Shown here one piece after another: positions 1 through 5,978 of a DNA stretch of 8,377 nucleotides. Both the position numbers and the translations under genes were made by a program. Source of the DNA: Candidatus Poseidoniaceae archaeon (lineage in GTDB: Archaea; Thermoplasmatota; Poseidoniia; Poseidoniales; Poseidoniaceae); the NCBI GenBank assembly GCA_013329925.1, contig DUJK01000187.1, positions 1 through 8,377 of the forward strand, in the 5' to 3' direction. Every line of letters begins with the position of its first letter. Position 1 is the first letter of the stretch. A model generated the notes under the pieces. That model made no database searches. It was given only the letters and a program-made list of their open reading frames with translations, and was not told where the DNA came from.

Positions 1-1638
1 AAATTCAAGATTGAGTCGCTCTTGTTCGATTGTTAGGAATTTATCAGCAGGTATCTCATTTTTATCCAACTTGACAGCAAAACTGGATAAAACATCTCCA
101 GAAGCTGGCTGGCGTAGGGGGATTCGTCCCATGCGCTGTATTTCTTCAAGATTCTTGTACATTCGACGCTCTCTTGCCTTAGCGGCAATATTAACAAATT
201 CATCCCTTGTATTGCGTGCAATCAATGTCTTTACCGTGCCTGAACTTTGTCTAGCAGTACGTCCACGCCTTTGTATTGCCCTTATTGCGCTAGGAACCGG
301 TTCATACATCAGGACAAGGTCTGCGGACGGGACATCTAATCCTTCTTCGCCAACAGATGTCGCAACCAATACATTAACTTCTCCAGAACGAAATTCATCT
401 AGTCTTGCTAATTGCTCCTTCTGTGTCATACCTTTTTGCTTTCCACTAGTAGCTTGACCGATGAATGGTGCCACTTTAACTCCATCAATACTTTCGAGAA
501 TCAGATTGAGATTTTGTACTGTATATCTGTATTCAGTGAAGATAAGGATGCGTGAATTAGGATTTTGTTTCAACCTACTGGCAATCATATCGATTACTTG
601 GGTAACCTTTGGATGTATCTCTCCAATTGTTTCAGCGGCCTTTCTGAAATTATGAATTACAGGTTTAGCAATGAATCTATTTGTTCCTCTATCACCGGTC
701 CTACCCTCGTCTTCGGCTTTGTCAAGGAACAATGTTGCTGGTATTACTCCTTGAGTCTTGAGTAAGTCTAGTAACATGTGCATTCTACGAACATCTGATA
801 CTTTGCGTGCTGCATTGTAACCTCTAGCATCTCTACGGCTAATTGCCCTGCTAACAGATTGCTGTGCATCGGTTATTATCTTTGAAGTTAGATTTTTTAC
901 GGGAGCCATAAAGCCCATTCTCTGTAATGTTTCAACCTCTGTTGCTTGATATTCTTGAAGTGGGTAAATGAGTGTGTTTAATGTCTCTGGTAGTTCGACT
1001 GGGACTATGTCATTGTGCAACTCTACAGCATATGGTTTTAGCATTGCCTCATCTCTTTTTGAAATATCGAGTCTGTCGATACCTAGACGTTTGGCAACCT
1101 CTAGTATCGATGCTTTTGTAGTACCAGGGCTGGCCGTGGCGCCCAAAGTGTAGCCTTCAGGATTAGCAGTTAGGAATAAATCTCCAACTTGAGCATAGGG
1201 GTGATTTCCTGTCGCATGGTGAGCCTCATCAAAAATTAACAATGCTACATCCTCAAGGGTAATGACTCCATTGATAGCATCATTTCTAATCACTTGAGAG
1301 GTAGCCATCAAAATTTTACCTTTTTCCCATAATAAACGCCTTTTATTTGGGGGCGTTTCACCAGTATATCTGACGATTGTCTCAGGATCTATGTTAATCA
1401 TTTCTCGAGCCATTCGTTGCTGTTGTTCAACCAATCCTGTGGTAGGAGCAATTAGAATTATTTTTTTATCACTCAAACGAAGGGTCTCTGCCATAAGCAT
1501 CCACTGAACTGCAGTTTTACCAAACCCAGTTGGCATTACCATTAAACACGAAGATGTCAATGCATTTTTTAGTGCCCTAATTTGATACCCCCTTGCTTCT
1601 ACACCATCTTGTAAAAGTGGGTGTGTCATAGTAGGCAT
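1..1638 (-). CDS. hef: Hef/FANCM-family DNA repair helicase, N-terminal part (truncated by window edge)
   Basis: Superfamily 2 helicase of the archaeal Hef (XPF/FANCM-like) family, which remodels branched DNA at stalled or damaged replication forks. Reading the minus strand from 1638 gives 546 residues with helicase motifs in order: Walker A PTGFGKT (36-42), DEAH box IFDEAHH (135-141), motif III TAS (168-170), motif IV ILIFTEYR (364-371), motif V VATSVGEEGLDVPSAD (425-440) and motif VI QRRGRTAR (456-463). The segment between about 200 and 350 fits the helical insertion domain of Hef/MDA5-type helicases. The frame is still open at base 1, so the expected C-terminal ERCC4-type nuclease and HhH region would lie outside the window; its presence is inferred. 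Start: the ATG at 1638 has GAGG five bases upstream, and the family-like HPLL...GYQ segment begins soon after. The ATG at 1671 would add 11 residues but lacks a visible ribosome site; the ATG at 1629 is also possible. Divergent from the ribosomal operon. Confidence 0.9.
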   Translation of the reverse strand, partial: MPTMTHPLLQDGVEARGYQIRALKNALTSSCLMVMPTGFGKTAVQWMLMAETLRLSDKKIILIAPTTGLVEQQQRMAREMINIDPETIVRYTGETPPNKRRLLWEKGKILMATSQVIRNDAINGVITLEDVALLIFDEAHHATGNHPYAQVGDLFLTANPEGYTLGATASPGTTKASILEVAKRLGIDRLDISKRDEAMLKPYAVELHNDIVPVELPETLNTLIYPLQEYQATEVETLQRMGFMAPVKNLTSKIITDAQQSVSRAISRRDARGYNAARKVSDVRRMHMLLDLLKTQGVIPATLFLDKAEDEGRTGDRGTNRFIAKPVIHNFRKAAETIGEIHPKVTQVIDMIASRLKQNPNSRILIFTEYRYTVQNLNLILESIDGVKVAPFIGQATSGKQKGMTQKEQLARLDEFRSGEVNVLVATSVGEEGLDVPSADLVLMYEPVPSAIRAIQRRGRTARQSSGTVKTLIARNTRDEFVNIAAKARERRMYKNLEEIQRMGRIPLRQPASGDVLSSFAVKLDKNEIPADKFLTIEQERLNLEF

Positions 1639-1643
1639 CAATG

Positions 1644-1647
1644 CCTC
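1644..1647 (-). promoter_or_regulatory. Ribosome binding site favouring the Hef start at 1638
   Basis: On the minus strand GAGG ends five bases before the ATG at 1638, a spacing like that of the operon genes on the other strand. The upstream in-frame ATG at 1671 has no comparable purine run. The motif is only four bases and could be chance, so the start stays uncertain. Confidence 0.4.
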
Positions 1648-1721
1648 TTTTGGTCGAGGGTTCAAAAGCATGATGATTAGAATAACCTGACATCAACCAG
1701 TAAAAAACTATCATTCTCCTG

Positions 1722-1730
1722 TCATATAAT
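1722..1730 (-). promoter_or_regulatory. Possible TATA box for the Hef gene
   Basis: The minus strand reads ATTATATGA here, close to the archaeal TATA-box consensus. Transcription would be expected to start about 25 nt downstream, near 1700, giving a leader of roughly 60 nt to the ATG at 1638 or about 30 nt to that at 1671. No clear BRE is visible. It lies about 35 bp from the oppositely oriented TATA-like box at 1764-1773. Confidence 0.35.
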
Positions 1731-1763
1731 CGATTGACAGAAAAGCAATACTGACCGAACCAC

Positions 1764-1773
1764 TCATATATGA
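1764..1773 (+). promoter_or_regulatory. Possible TATA box for the ribosomal protein operon
   Basis: The plus strand reads TCATATATGA, the best TATA-like element between the two divergent genes on this strand. With archaeal spacing of about 25 nt, transcription would start near 1795-1800, exactly where the GC-rich structured leader begins. The inferred leader to the rpl3 start is about 160 nt. The element is a perfect palindrome, so it could also serve the other strand. No strong BRE is recognised. Confidence 0.4.
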
Positions 1774-1796
1774 TTGGTAAGTCGGATGGATGCTCA

Positions 1797-1940
1797 AAGG
1801 TGAGTAGCCAGACACAACGGGCCATCCCAAGAGGACCCCGATAGTCTTGTTCCGCATTCGTTGGAATGAGGCGCAGTGTCACGGCCACTCCTATCTGGAG
1901 AGCCCTCGTACGCCCTCTCGGTGGGGCCCCTGCGCTGTAA
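1797..1940 (+). promoter_or_regulatory. Structured GC-rich leader RNA upstream of rpl3 (candidate)
   Basis: This stretch between the putative operon promoter and rpl3 is clearly richer in GC than the genes around it and contains consecutive complementary segments. Hairpin A pairs CAAGA (1828-1832) with TCTTG (1845-1849). Hairpin B pairs CATTC (1855-1859) with GAATG (1864-1868) around a GTTG tetraloop. A long nested hairpin C spans 1870-1936. None is followed by a T-run, so intrinsic termination is unlikely. I recognise no tRNA, SRP RNA or RNase P RNA signature. The position suggests a 5' leader that could be bound by an operon product, as L4 binds the bacterial S10 leader, but no family match is claimed. 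A free-standing small RNA is also possible. Pairing was found by eye, without energy calculation. Confidence 0.45.
1870..1936 (+). other. Long nested hairpin 25 nt before the rpl3 start
   Basis: Three helices stack in one arm. GCGCAG (1871-1876) pairs with CTGCGC (1930-1935), with a possible extra G-U pair (1870/1936). GGCCAC (1883-1888) pairs with GTGG and CC (1921-1924, 1927-1928) around a two-base bulge. GAGAG (1898-1902) pairs with CTCTC (1915-1919), closing a 12-base loop that holds the palindrome CGTACG. By hand count, 48 of the 69 bases from 1868 to 1936 are G or C. The hairpin ends just before the AT-rich GTAAAAAATAAT tract and the rpl3 ribosome site, so that site itself stays unpaired in this fold. 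Confidence 0.5.
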
Positions 1941-1948
1941 AAAATAAT

Positions 1949-1953
1949 GGAGG
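1949..1953 (+). promoter_or_regulatory. Shine-Dalgarno site of rpl3
   Basis: GGAGG lies seven bases before the ATG at 1961. It decides the start: the L3 frame is open back to a TTG at 1847, but only the ATG at 1961 has this site and begins the family's conserved N-terminus. Confidence 0.75.
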
Positions 1954-1960
1954 AATCCCA

Positions 1961-2980
1961 ATGGCGAAAAGAAGTCACCCACGAAGAGGTTCGATGGCGT
2001 TCAGTCCGCGTAAGCGTGCCAAGCGTCCTTTCGGACACGTAAAGTCGTGGCCAAAAACCGAAGCGAGCGAAGTTAGAATACAAGGATTTGCTGGATGGAA
2101 AGCCGGCATGACTCACATTTTGGCTCGTGATTTAAACCCAAGAAGCCCAGCTGCAGGACAGGAATCAAGGATTCCAGTAACTGTAGTAGAATGTCCAAAG
2201 ATGCGAATCTTAGGCGTTCGTGGATATCAGATGACCCCCTATGGCAAGCAAGCTGTTGGTGAGGCATGGGCTGATGCTGGAATGATTGCTGATGCATTTA
2301 GCGATCTATTCAAAAAATTGCCTCAACGCAAAGAGCATGATGCAGACAAACATTTTGAGAATCTAGAAAGCGCAGATTTATGCGAAGTCAGATTGATTGT
2401 AGCAACTCAACCAAGTCAAATATCAGGAATACCAACAAAGGTTCCAGATGTAATGGAAGTTGGTCTAGATGGTGGAAACGCCGGCGAGCAACTAAACTTT
2501 GCCAAGGAAAAGTTTGGTGAAGAATTTTCATTCGCTGATTGTTTCCAAGAAGGAATCCTTACCGATATTGTAGCCGTTACCAAAGGATACGGATGGCAAG
2601 GGGTAATCAAGCGATTTGGCGGTAAACTTCAATCTCACAAAAATTCTAAGAAACGCCGACAACATGGAAACATGGGTGACTTCGGTACTGGATATGTAAG
2701 AAAGACAATCCGACAAGGTGGCCAAACTGGATACCATCAAAGAACCGAATACAACAAGAGAATCATGAGAGTTGCTAACCCAGAAGAACATGCAATTACT
2801 CCATCAGGCGGATTTTTGCATTATGGAGAAGTAAATTCTGATTACATCCTAGTAAAGGGTAGTGTCCCTGGTCCTTCAAAGCGTTTGATTAGATTTAGAG
2901 ACGCTACCAGAGGCAGTGACAGAACTCTTCACGATTACGAAATTACGTACGTCAGTACAGCATCTAAGCAGGGGGCCTGA
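1961..2980 (+). CDS. rpl3: 50S ribosomal protein uL3 (L3)
   Basis: Early-assembling large-subunit protein that binds 23S rRNA and sends a loop towards the peptidyl transferase centre. The 339-residue length is normal for archaeal/eukaryotic L3. The archaeal N-terminus HPRRGSMAFSPRKRA (residues 6-20) is followed by the core TKGYGWQGVIKRFGG from about 207 and the signature GQTGYHQRTEYN at about 253-264; the C-terminal part has the usual PGPSKRLIRFR segment. The ATG at 1961 has GGAGG seven bases upstream, whereas upstream in-frame codons encode sequence unlike the family. It is the first gene of the operon, preceded by a structured leader, and its TGA is two bases before the uL4 ATG, implying coupled translation. 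Nothing truncated or broken is seen. Confidence 0.97.
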   Translation: MAKRSHPRRGSMAFSPRKRAKRPFGHVKSWPKTEASEVRIQGFAGWKAGMTHILARDLNPRSPAAGQESRIPVTVVECPKMRILGVRGYQMTPYGKQAVGEAWADAGMIADAFSDLFKKLPQRKEHDADKHFENLESADLCEVRLIVATQPSQISGIPTKVPDVMEVGLDGGNAGEQLNFAKEKFGEEFSFADCFQEGILTDIVAVTKGYGWQGVIKRFGGKLQSHKNSKKRRQHGNMGDFGTGYVRKTIRQGGQTGYHQRTEYNKRIMRVANPEEHAITPSGGFLHYGEVNSDYILVKGSVPGPSKRLIRFRDATRGSDRTLHDYEITYVSTASKQGA

Positions 2981-2982
2981 AG

Positions 2983-3864
2983 ATGAAAGTTGCAGTAAAA
3001 GATATTACCAACACAATCAGCGCTGATGAATTAGATGCTGGAAGACTGCAAGATACTTTTGATATTTCAGTATCTGACGGTTCAAAGATTGCATTACCAG
3101 ATTCATTTGCTACTCCTCTCCGTGAAGATTTAGTCAAATTAGCGGTAGCATCTAGCCGAGCAAATCGCAGACAACCATACGGTTCAAGACCACATGTTGG
3201 AAAAAGAAAGCCAATGTCTGGTATGAAGCACTCCGTCGAATGGTGGGGTAAGGGGAGAGGTGTCTCAAGAATTATGAGGCGAACTGGTCAAAAGAGAGCA
3301 GCTCAAAACCCTCACACACTTGGTGGTCGAAGAGCCCACGGTCCTAAAGTCGAGAAGATTTGGGCCCGTAAGTTAAACCAAAAAGAGCGAAGACTAGCAA
3401 GAGATACAGCACTTAGTGCAACCACTGACATGGAAATGGTAAGTTCTCGTGGCCATCAAATTTCAGAAGAAGTATCTGCACTACCTATTATACTGGGTAA
3501 TTATGTAGAAATTCGAGATGGTAAGAAAGCAGAGTTTGATTTCGAATCTTTCAACCATGGCTCTGCAACTCGTAAGGTTCTAGCAATCTTCAACGGACTT
3601 GGTCTAGGTGATGATTTGCAAAGAGCAAGAGATGGTAGAAAAATCCGTGCAGGAAAAGCTACTATGAGAGGAAGAGTTCACAAGACTCCTAAATCAATAC
3701 TACTTGTGGTAAAAGAAAAATCAGGATTAGCTCAAGCAGCAAGAAATCTACCAGGTGTAGATGTTGTCGCTGCCAAGGATCTAAACGCTGAAGACTTGGC
3801 ACCTGGCGGTGCTCTTGGTCGTTTGACAGTGTTTACTAAATCCGCTGTGGAGGAACTCAACTGA
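2983..3864 (+). CDS. rpl4: 50S ribosomal protein uL4 (archaeal/eukaryotic L4 type)
   Basis: Large-subunit protein whose basic loop lines the peptide exit tunnel. The characteristic archaeal segments are NRRQPYGSRPHVGKR (61-75), the tunnel loop with WWGKGRGVSRI (87-97), NPHTLGGRRAHGPKVEKIW (109-127), and the NQKERRLARDTALSATTD helix (132-149). At 293 residues it exceeds the roughly 250-265 I expect for archaeal L4. Much of the excess appears to be an insertion at about residues 10-30, between the first strand (MKVAVKDI) and the FATPLREDLV segment (42-51), with further extra sequence near the C-terminus. Bacterial L4 represses its own S10 operon by binding the leader; whether this protein acts on the structured rpl3 leader is untested. 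The start follows the L3 stop by two bases and has only a weak purine site, so re-initiation is likely. Confidence 0.96.
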   Translation: MKVAVKDITNTISADELDAGRLQDTFDISVSDGSKIALPDSFATPLREDLVKLAVASSRANRRQPYGSRPHVGKRKPMSGMKHSVEWWGKGRGVSRIMRRTGQKRAAQNPHTLGGRRAHGPKVEKIWARKLNQKERRLARDTALSATTDMEMVSSRGHQISEEVSALPIILGNYVEIRDGKKAEFDFESFNHGSATRKVLAIFNGLGLGDDLQRARDGRKIRAGKATMRGRVHKTPKSILLVVKEKSGLAQAARNLPGVDVVAAKDLNAEDLAPGGALGRLTVFTKSAVEELN

Positions 3865-3868
3865 GGTG
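3863..3868 (+). promoter_or_regulatory. Shine-Dalgarno site of rpl23, fused to the rpl4 stop codon
   Basis: GAGGTG shares its first two bases with the TGA stop of uL4 (3862-3864) and lies six bases before the ATG at 3875. It argues against the in-frame GTG at 3866, which lies inside the site and would add three residues. Confidence 0.7.
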
Positions 3869-3874
3869 TTTACT

Positions 3875-4132
3875 ATGAATGCATACGATATAATCATACA
3901 ACCGTGGCTTACTGAAAAATCCATGGAAGCTAGATCAACTCAACAAAGGCTTGAGTTCATTGTAAGAAGAAGTGCATCAAAGAATGATATTGCTAAAGCA
4001 GTAGAGACAATCTTTGATGTTGAAGTCGAGAAAGTCAATGTTAGAAACAGCAAGCATGGAAAACATGCTTCGGTAAAACTGGCAGAAGGCTATGACGCAG
4101 AAGACGCAGCAATGCGCTTGGGAGCATTCTGA
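3875..4132 (+). CDS. rpl23: 50S ribosomal protein uL23 (L23)
   Basis: Small large-subunit protein at the exit of the peptide tunnel, where it forms part of the docking site for SRP and other nascent-chain factors. The 85 residues match the archaeal family length. Visible features are WLTEKSM near the N-terminus (10-16), the LEFIVRRSASKNDI strand-turn-helix (25-38), VFDVEV-like segment IFDVEVEKVNV (46-56), and the C-terminal HASVKLAEGYDAEDAAMRLG. The ATG at 3875 is preferred over the in-frame GTG at 3866 because that GTG lies inside the GAGGTG ribosome site. The TGA at 4130-4132 is fused to the ribosome site of rpl2. Classical order L4-L23-L2. Confidence 0.96.
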   Translation: MNAYDIIIQPWLTEKSMEARSTQQRLEFIVRRSASKNDIAKAVETIFDVEVEKVNVRNSKHGKHASVKLAEGYDAEDAAMRLGAF

Positions 4133-4141
4133 GGTGATATA

Positions 4142-4858
4142 ATGGGTAAGAGAATACGTGCACAAAGAAAAGGTTCCTCACCAAGGTACCGTGTAAGAAG
4201 CCATAGATTCCCTGGATCAAATAGAATGCCTCGTGAAAACGATATTGTCGGAGAAGTAACTGAACTAATTCACAGTCCAGTGCATTCTGCTCCACTTGCA
4301 AGACTCAAATTGCCTGATGGAGATACCACATTAGTGGTTGCAACAGAAGGACTGTCTGTAGGAAGCAATGTGGCCGTAGGAAATAATGTTTCACTAAGGC
4401 CCGGTAACATTACCAGTATCGGTAACATACCTGAAGGTACAGCAATCAACAATCTTGAACTTAGACCTGGTGATGGTGGTAAAGTCGCTCGTTCAGCAGG
4501 AAACTCATGTTATGTTGAAGCCAAGATCGGCGAGAAAGTTCGTATCAGAATGCCGTCAGGCGCACTCAAAGAATTGCCAGCTAACTGCCGTGCAACTATT
4601 GGTGTACTTGCTGGACATGGAAGAGATGAAATGCCTCTAAGAACTGCTGGTGCTGCATATTACAAGGCAAAGGCAAGAGGAAAATTATACCCGCATGTTA
4701 GCGGTGTTGCAATGAATCCAGTCGACCACCCTCACGGTGGAGGAAACCATCAGGCTGTACACGGGCCGAATTCAGTTGCCCGTGGAACTCCACCTGGTGC
4801 TAAAGTTGGTATTATTGCGCCAAGAAGAACCGGTAGAGGCCGTGGAAAGAAAGTTTGA
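4142..4858 (+). CDS. rpl2: 50S ribosomal protein uL2 (L2)
   Basis: Core large-subunit protein needed for subunit association and for peptidyl transferase centre structure. The 238 residues are typical for Archaea, which lack the longer N-terminus of bacterial L2. Seen in order: basic N-terminus MGKRIRAQRKG, the OB-like domain with LKLPDGDTTLVVATEGL (55-71), the SH3-like domain with NLELRPGDGGKVARSAG (104-120) and LPANCRATIGVLAGHG (145-160), and the near-invariant MNPVDHPHGGGNHQ (191-204) that reaches the peptidyl transferase region. The C-terminus is basic (PRRTGRGRGKK). GAGGTGAT at 4131-4138, fused to the uL23 stop, precedes the ATG by three bases. No anomalies. Confidence 0.97.
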   Translation: MGKRIRAQRKGSSPRYRVRSHRFPGSNRMPRENDIVGEVTELIHSPVHSAPLARLKLPDGDTTLVVATEGLSVGSNVAVGNNVSLRPGNITSIGNIPEGTAINNLELRPGDGGKVARSAGNSCYVEAKIGEKVRIRMPSGALKELPANCRATIGVLAGHGRDEMPLRTAGAAYYKAKARGKLYPHVSGVAMNPVDHPHGGGNHQAVHGPNSVARGTPPGAKVGIIAPRRTGRGRGKKV

Positions 4859-4869
4859 GGTGATTATGT

Positions 4870-5361
4870 ATGGCACGAAAGAAGAAGAAGTCCTTTATGA
4901 CCCCAAAGGCCAGTCGAAGAAAAGCAAGAAAGCGCTTGTCTACAACAACTGGCCGTGTCAAGAAAGAATTTACCTACCGTGGATATACCATGGAAGAATT
5001 ATCACAAATGGAACTTTGGCCAACTGAAGGTTCCGAAAATTCGATTATTGAATTGTTGCCTTCAAGAGCTCGAAGATCCATAGGCCGTGGTATGTCTGTA
5101 GAAAATGAACATTTCCTTGATAGAGTAAGAAGAAACAGCTCAAAGACTGTACGAACTCACAGAAGAGATATGCCAATTCTACCAGAATTTGTTGGTCGAA
5201 GAATCGCAATTCACAATGGGCAGAATTTCGTTGAACTTGATGTCAAGCCAGAAATGATTGGACATTATCTTGGTGAATTCGCTCTAAGCAGAAAGAATGT
5301 GGCCCACAGCGGTCCAGGTGTAGGTGCTACCCGTTCATCAAAGCACGTAGCATTGAAGTGA
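4870..5361 (+). CDS. rps19: 30S ribosomal protein uS19 (archaeal S19 type)
   Basis: Small-subunit head protein that binds 16S rRNA with uS13. The C-terminal half carries the signature IHNGQNFVELDVKPEMIG (114-131), then HYLGEFALSRKNVAHSGPGV. The N-terminal half has KKEFTYRGYTMEEL (31-44), the archaeal/eukaryotic form, and LLPSRARRSIGRG (62-74). At 163 residues it is longer than many archaeal S19 proteins; the excess is a Lys/Arg-rich N-terminal tail of about 30 residues. GAGGTGATT at 4857-4865, overlapping the uL2 stop, supports the ATG at 4870. An out-of-frame ATG at 4866 sits too close to the site to be the start. The next gene's site, GAGGCGA, is fused to this stop. Confidence 0.96.
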   Translation: MARKKKKSFMTPKASRRKARKRLSTTTGRVKKEFTYRGYTMEELSQMELWPTEGSENSIIELLPSRARRSIGRGMSVENEHFLDRVRRNSSKTVRTHRRDMPILPEFVGRRIAIHNGQNFVELDVKPEMIGHYLGEFALSRKNVAHSGPGVGATRSSKHVALK

Positions 5362-5371
5362 GGCGAGATAT

Positions 5372-5968
5372 ATGGCAAAGCAAAGACAAATGGATCGCAG
5401 AACTAAGAGGAGACAACTTCCTCAGAAAGGTTTCACTCAATTATTGCAAGGAAGTAGAATTGCTTCAGCAAGAGCCGTAAATGTTGACATGCACGTAAAA
5501 CACTGTTTTGAAGTATGCAGAGCGGTTAAGAACATGACTGCTGGAAGCGCAATTGATTACTTGAATGAAGTTTTGAGGATTGACTCAAACAGGGCAGACA
5601 TTAGAAGAAAAGCAGTTGCAGTACCTTTCAGATTAGGTAGTGGAAATAAGAAGCGCAAGCGAAGCGGACCTTCAATGGTCGGTCATCGAAAAGGTGGCGT
5701 TGGACCAGGTAGGTATCCAGTAAAAGCATCCAAAGCAATAATCAAATTGATTCAAAGTGCTATGGATAATGCTCGACATCAGTACGAAGACATCGATGCT
5801 GAAGAGATGGAAATTACCCACATCGCTGCACACAGAGGCCAAATCCGCAGAGGATGGATTCCTCGTGCTAGAGGACGTGCAACACCATCTAACCATTATC
5901 AAGTCAATTTAGAAATATTCCTAGAAGACTTCAACACAGTTGAAGATGAACTGGAGGATGAATTCTGA
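5372..5968 (+). CDS. rpl22: 50S ribosomal protein uL22 (L22)
   Basis: Large-subunit protein that binds several 23S rRNA domains and lines the exit tunnel with a long hairpin. Recognisable segments are the N-terminal helix region CFEVCRAVKNMTAGSAIDYL (45-64), VAVPFR (82-87), GHRKG (104-108), GRYPVKASKAIIKLI (113-127), the strand EITHIAAHRG (147-156) and the hairpin tip PRARGRATPSNH (164-175). The 198 residues exceed the roughly 150-155 usual for archaeal L22. Extra sequence lies in the basic N-terminus (1-22), a linker around 70-80, a basic stretch KKRKRSG at 93-99, and an acidic C-terminal tail after about 185 (VEDELEDEF). GAGGCGA, a variant of the usual GAGGTGA, precedes the ATG and is fused to the uS19 stop. 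Confidence 0.95.
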   Translation: MAKQRQMDRRTKRRQLPQKGFTQLLQGSRIASARAVNVDMHVKHCFEVCRAVKNMTAGSAIDYLNEVLRIDSNRADIRRKAVAVPFRLGSGNKKRKRSGPSMVGHRKGGVGPGRYPVKASKAIIKLIQSAMDNARHQYEDIDAEEMEITHIAAHRGQIRRGWIPRARGRATPSNHYQVNLEIFLEDFNTVEDELEDEF

Positions 5969-5973
5969 GGTGA
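5967..5973 (+). promoter_or_regulatory. Shine-Dalgarno site of rps3, fused to the rpl22 stop codon
   Basis: GAGGTGA uses the last two bases of the uL22 TGA stop and lies five bases before the ATG at 5979. It decides against an in-frame ATG at 5940 inside rpl22, which would add 13 residues unlike the S3 family. Confidence 0.75.
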
Positions 5974-5978
5974 ATATC

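Noticed and set aside
461..765. Plus-strand open frames opposite hef
   Set aside because: They are antisense to a continuous 546-residue helicase with all motifs and have no recognisable features.
1786..1807. Two tiny reading frames (ATG at 1786 and 1790) near the putative rpl3 transcription start
   Set aside because: Five codons each, no ribosome site, and possibly upstream of the transcript start; best explained by chance.
1797..1940. tRNA or other standard RNA gene in the GC-rich leader
   Set aside because: No T-loop GGTTCRA motif, no cloverleaf with acceptor and anticodon arms, and no SRP or RNase P RNA hallmarks could be found on either strand.
1870..1945. Intrinsic terminator
   Set aside because: The hairpin is followed on the plus strand by A-rich sequence, not a T-run, and on the minus strand there is no T-run on the downstream side.
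1847..1960. N-terminal extension of uL3 from a TTG at 1847
   Set aside because: The 38 extra residues are unlike L3, and the ATG at 1961 has a good ribosome site and the conserved archaeal N-terminus.
1577..2116. A 179-codon open frame on the minus strand covering the intergenic region
   Set aside because: It overlaps the starts of both hef and rpl3, has no family resemblance, and owes its length to the GC-rich, stop-poor leader.
4866..5027. Alternative out-of-frame start ATG at 4866 giving a short frame within rps19
   Set aside because: It is only one base from the GAGGTGAT site, while the uS19 ATG at 4870 has proper spacing and a family-matching product.
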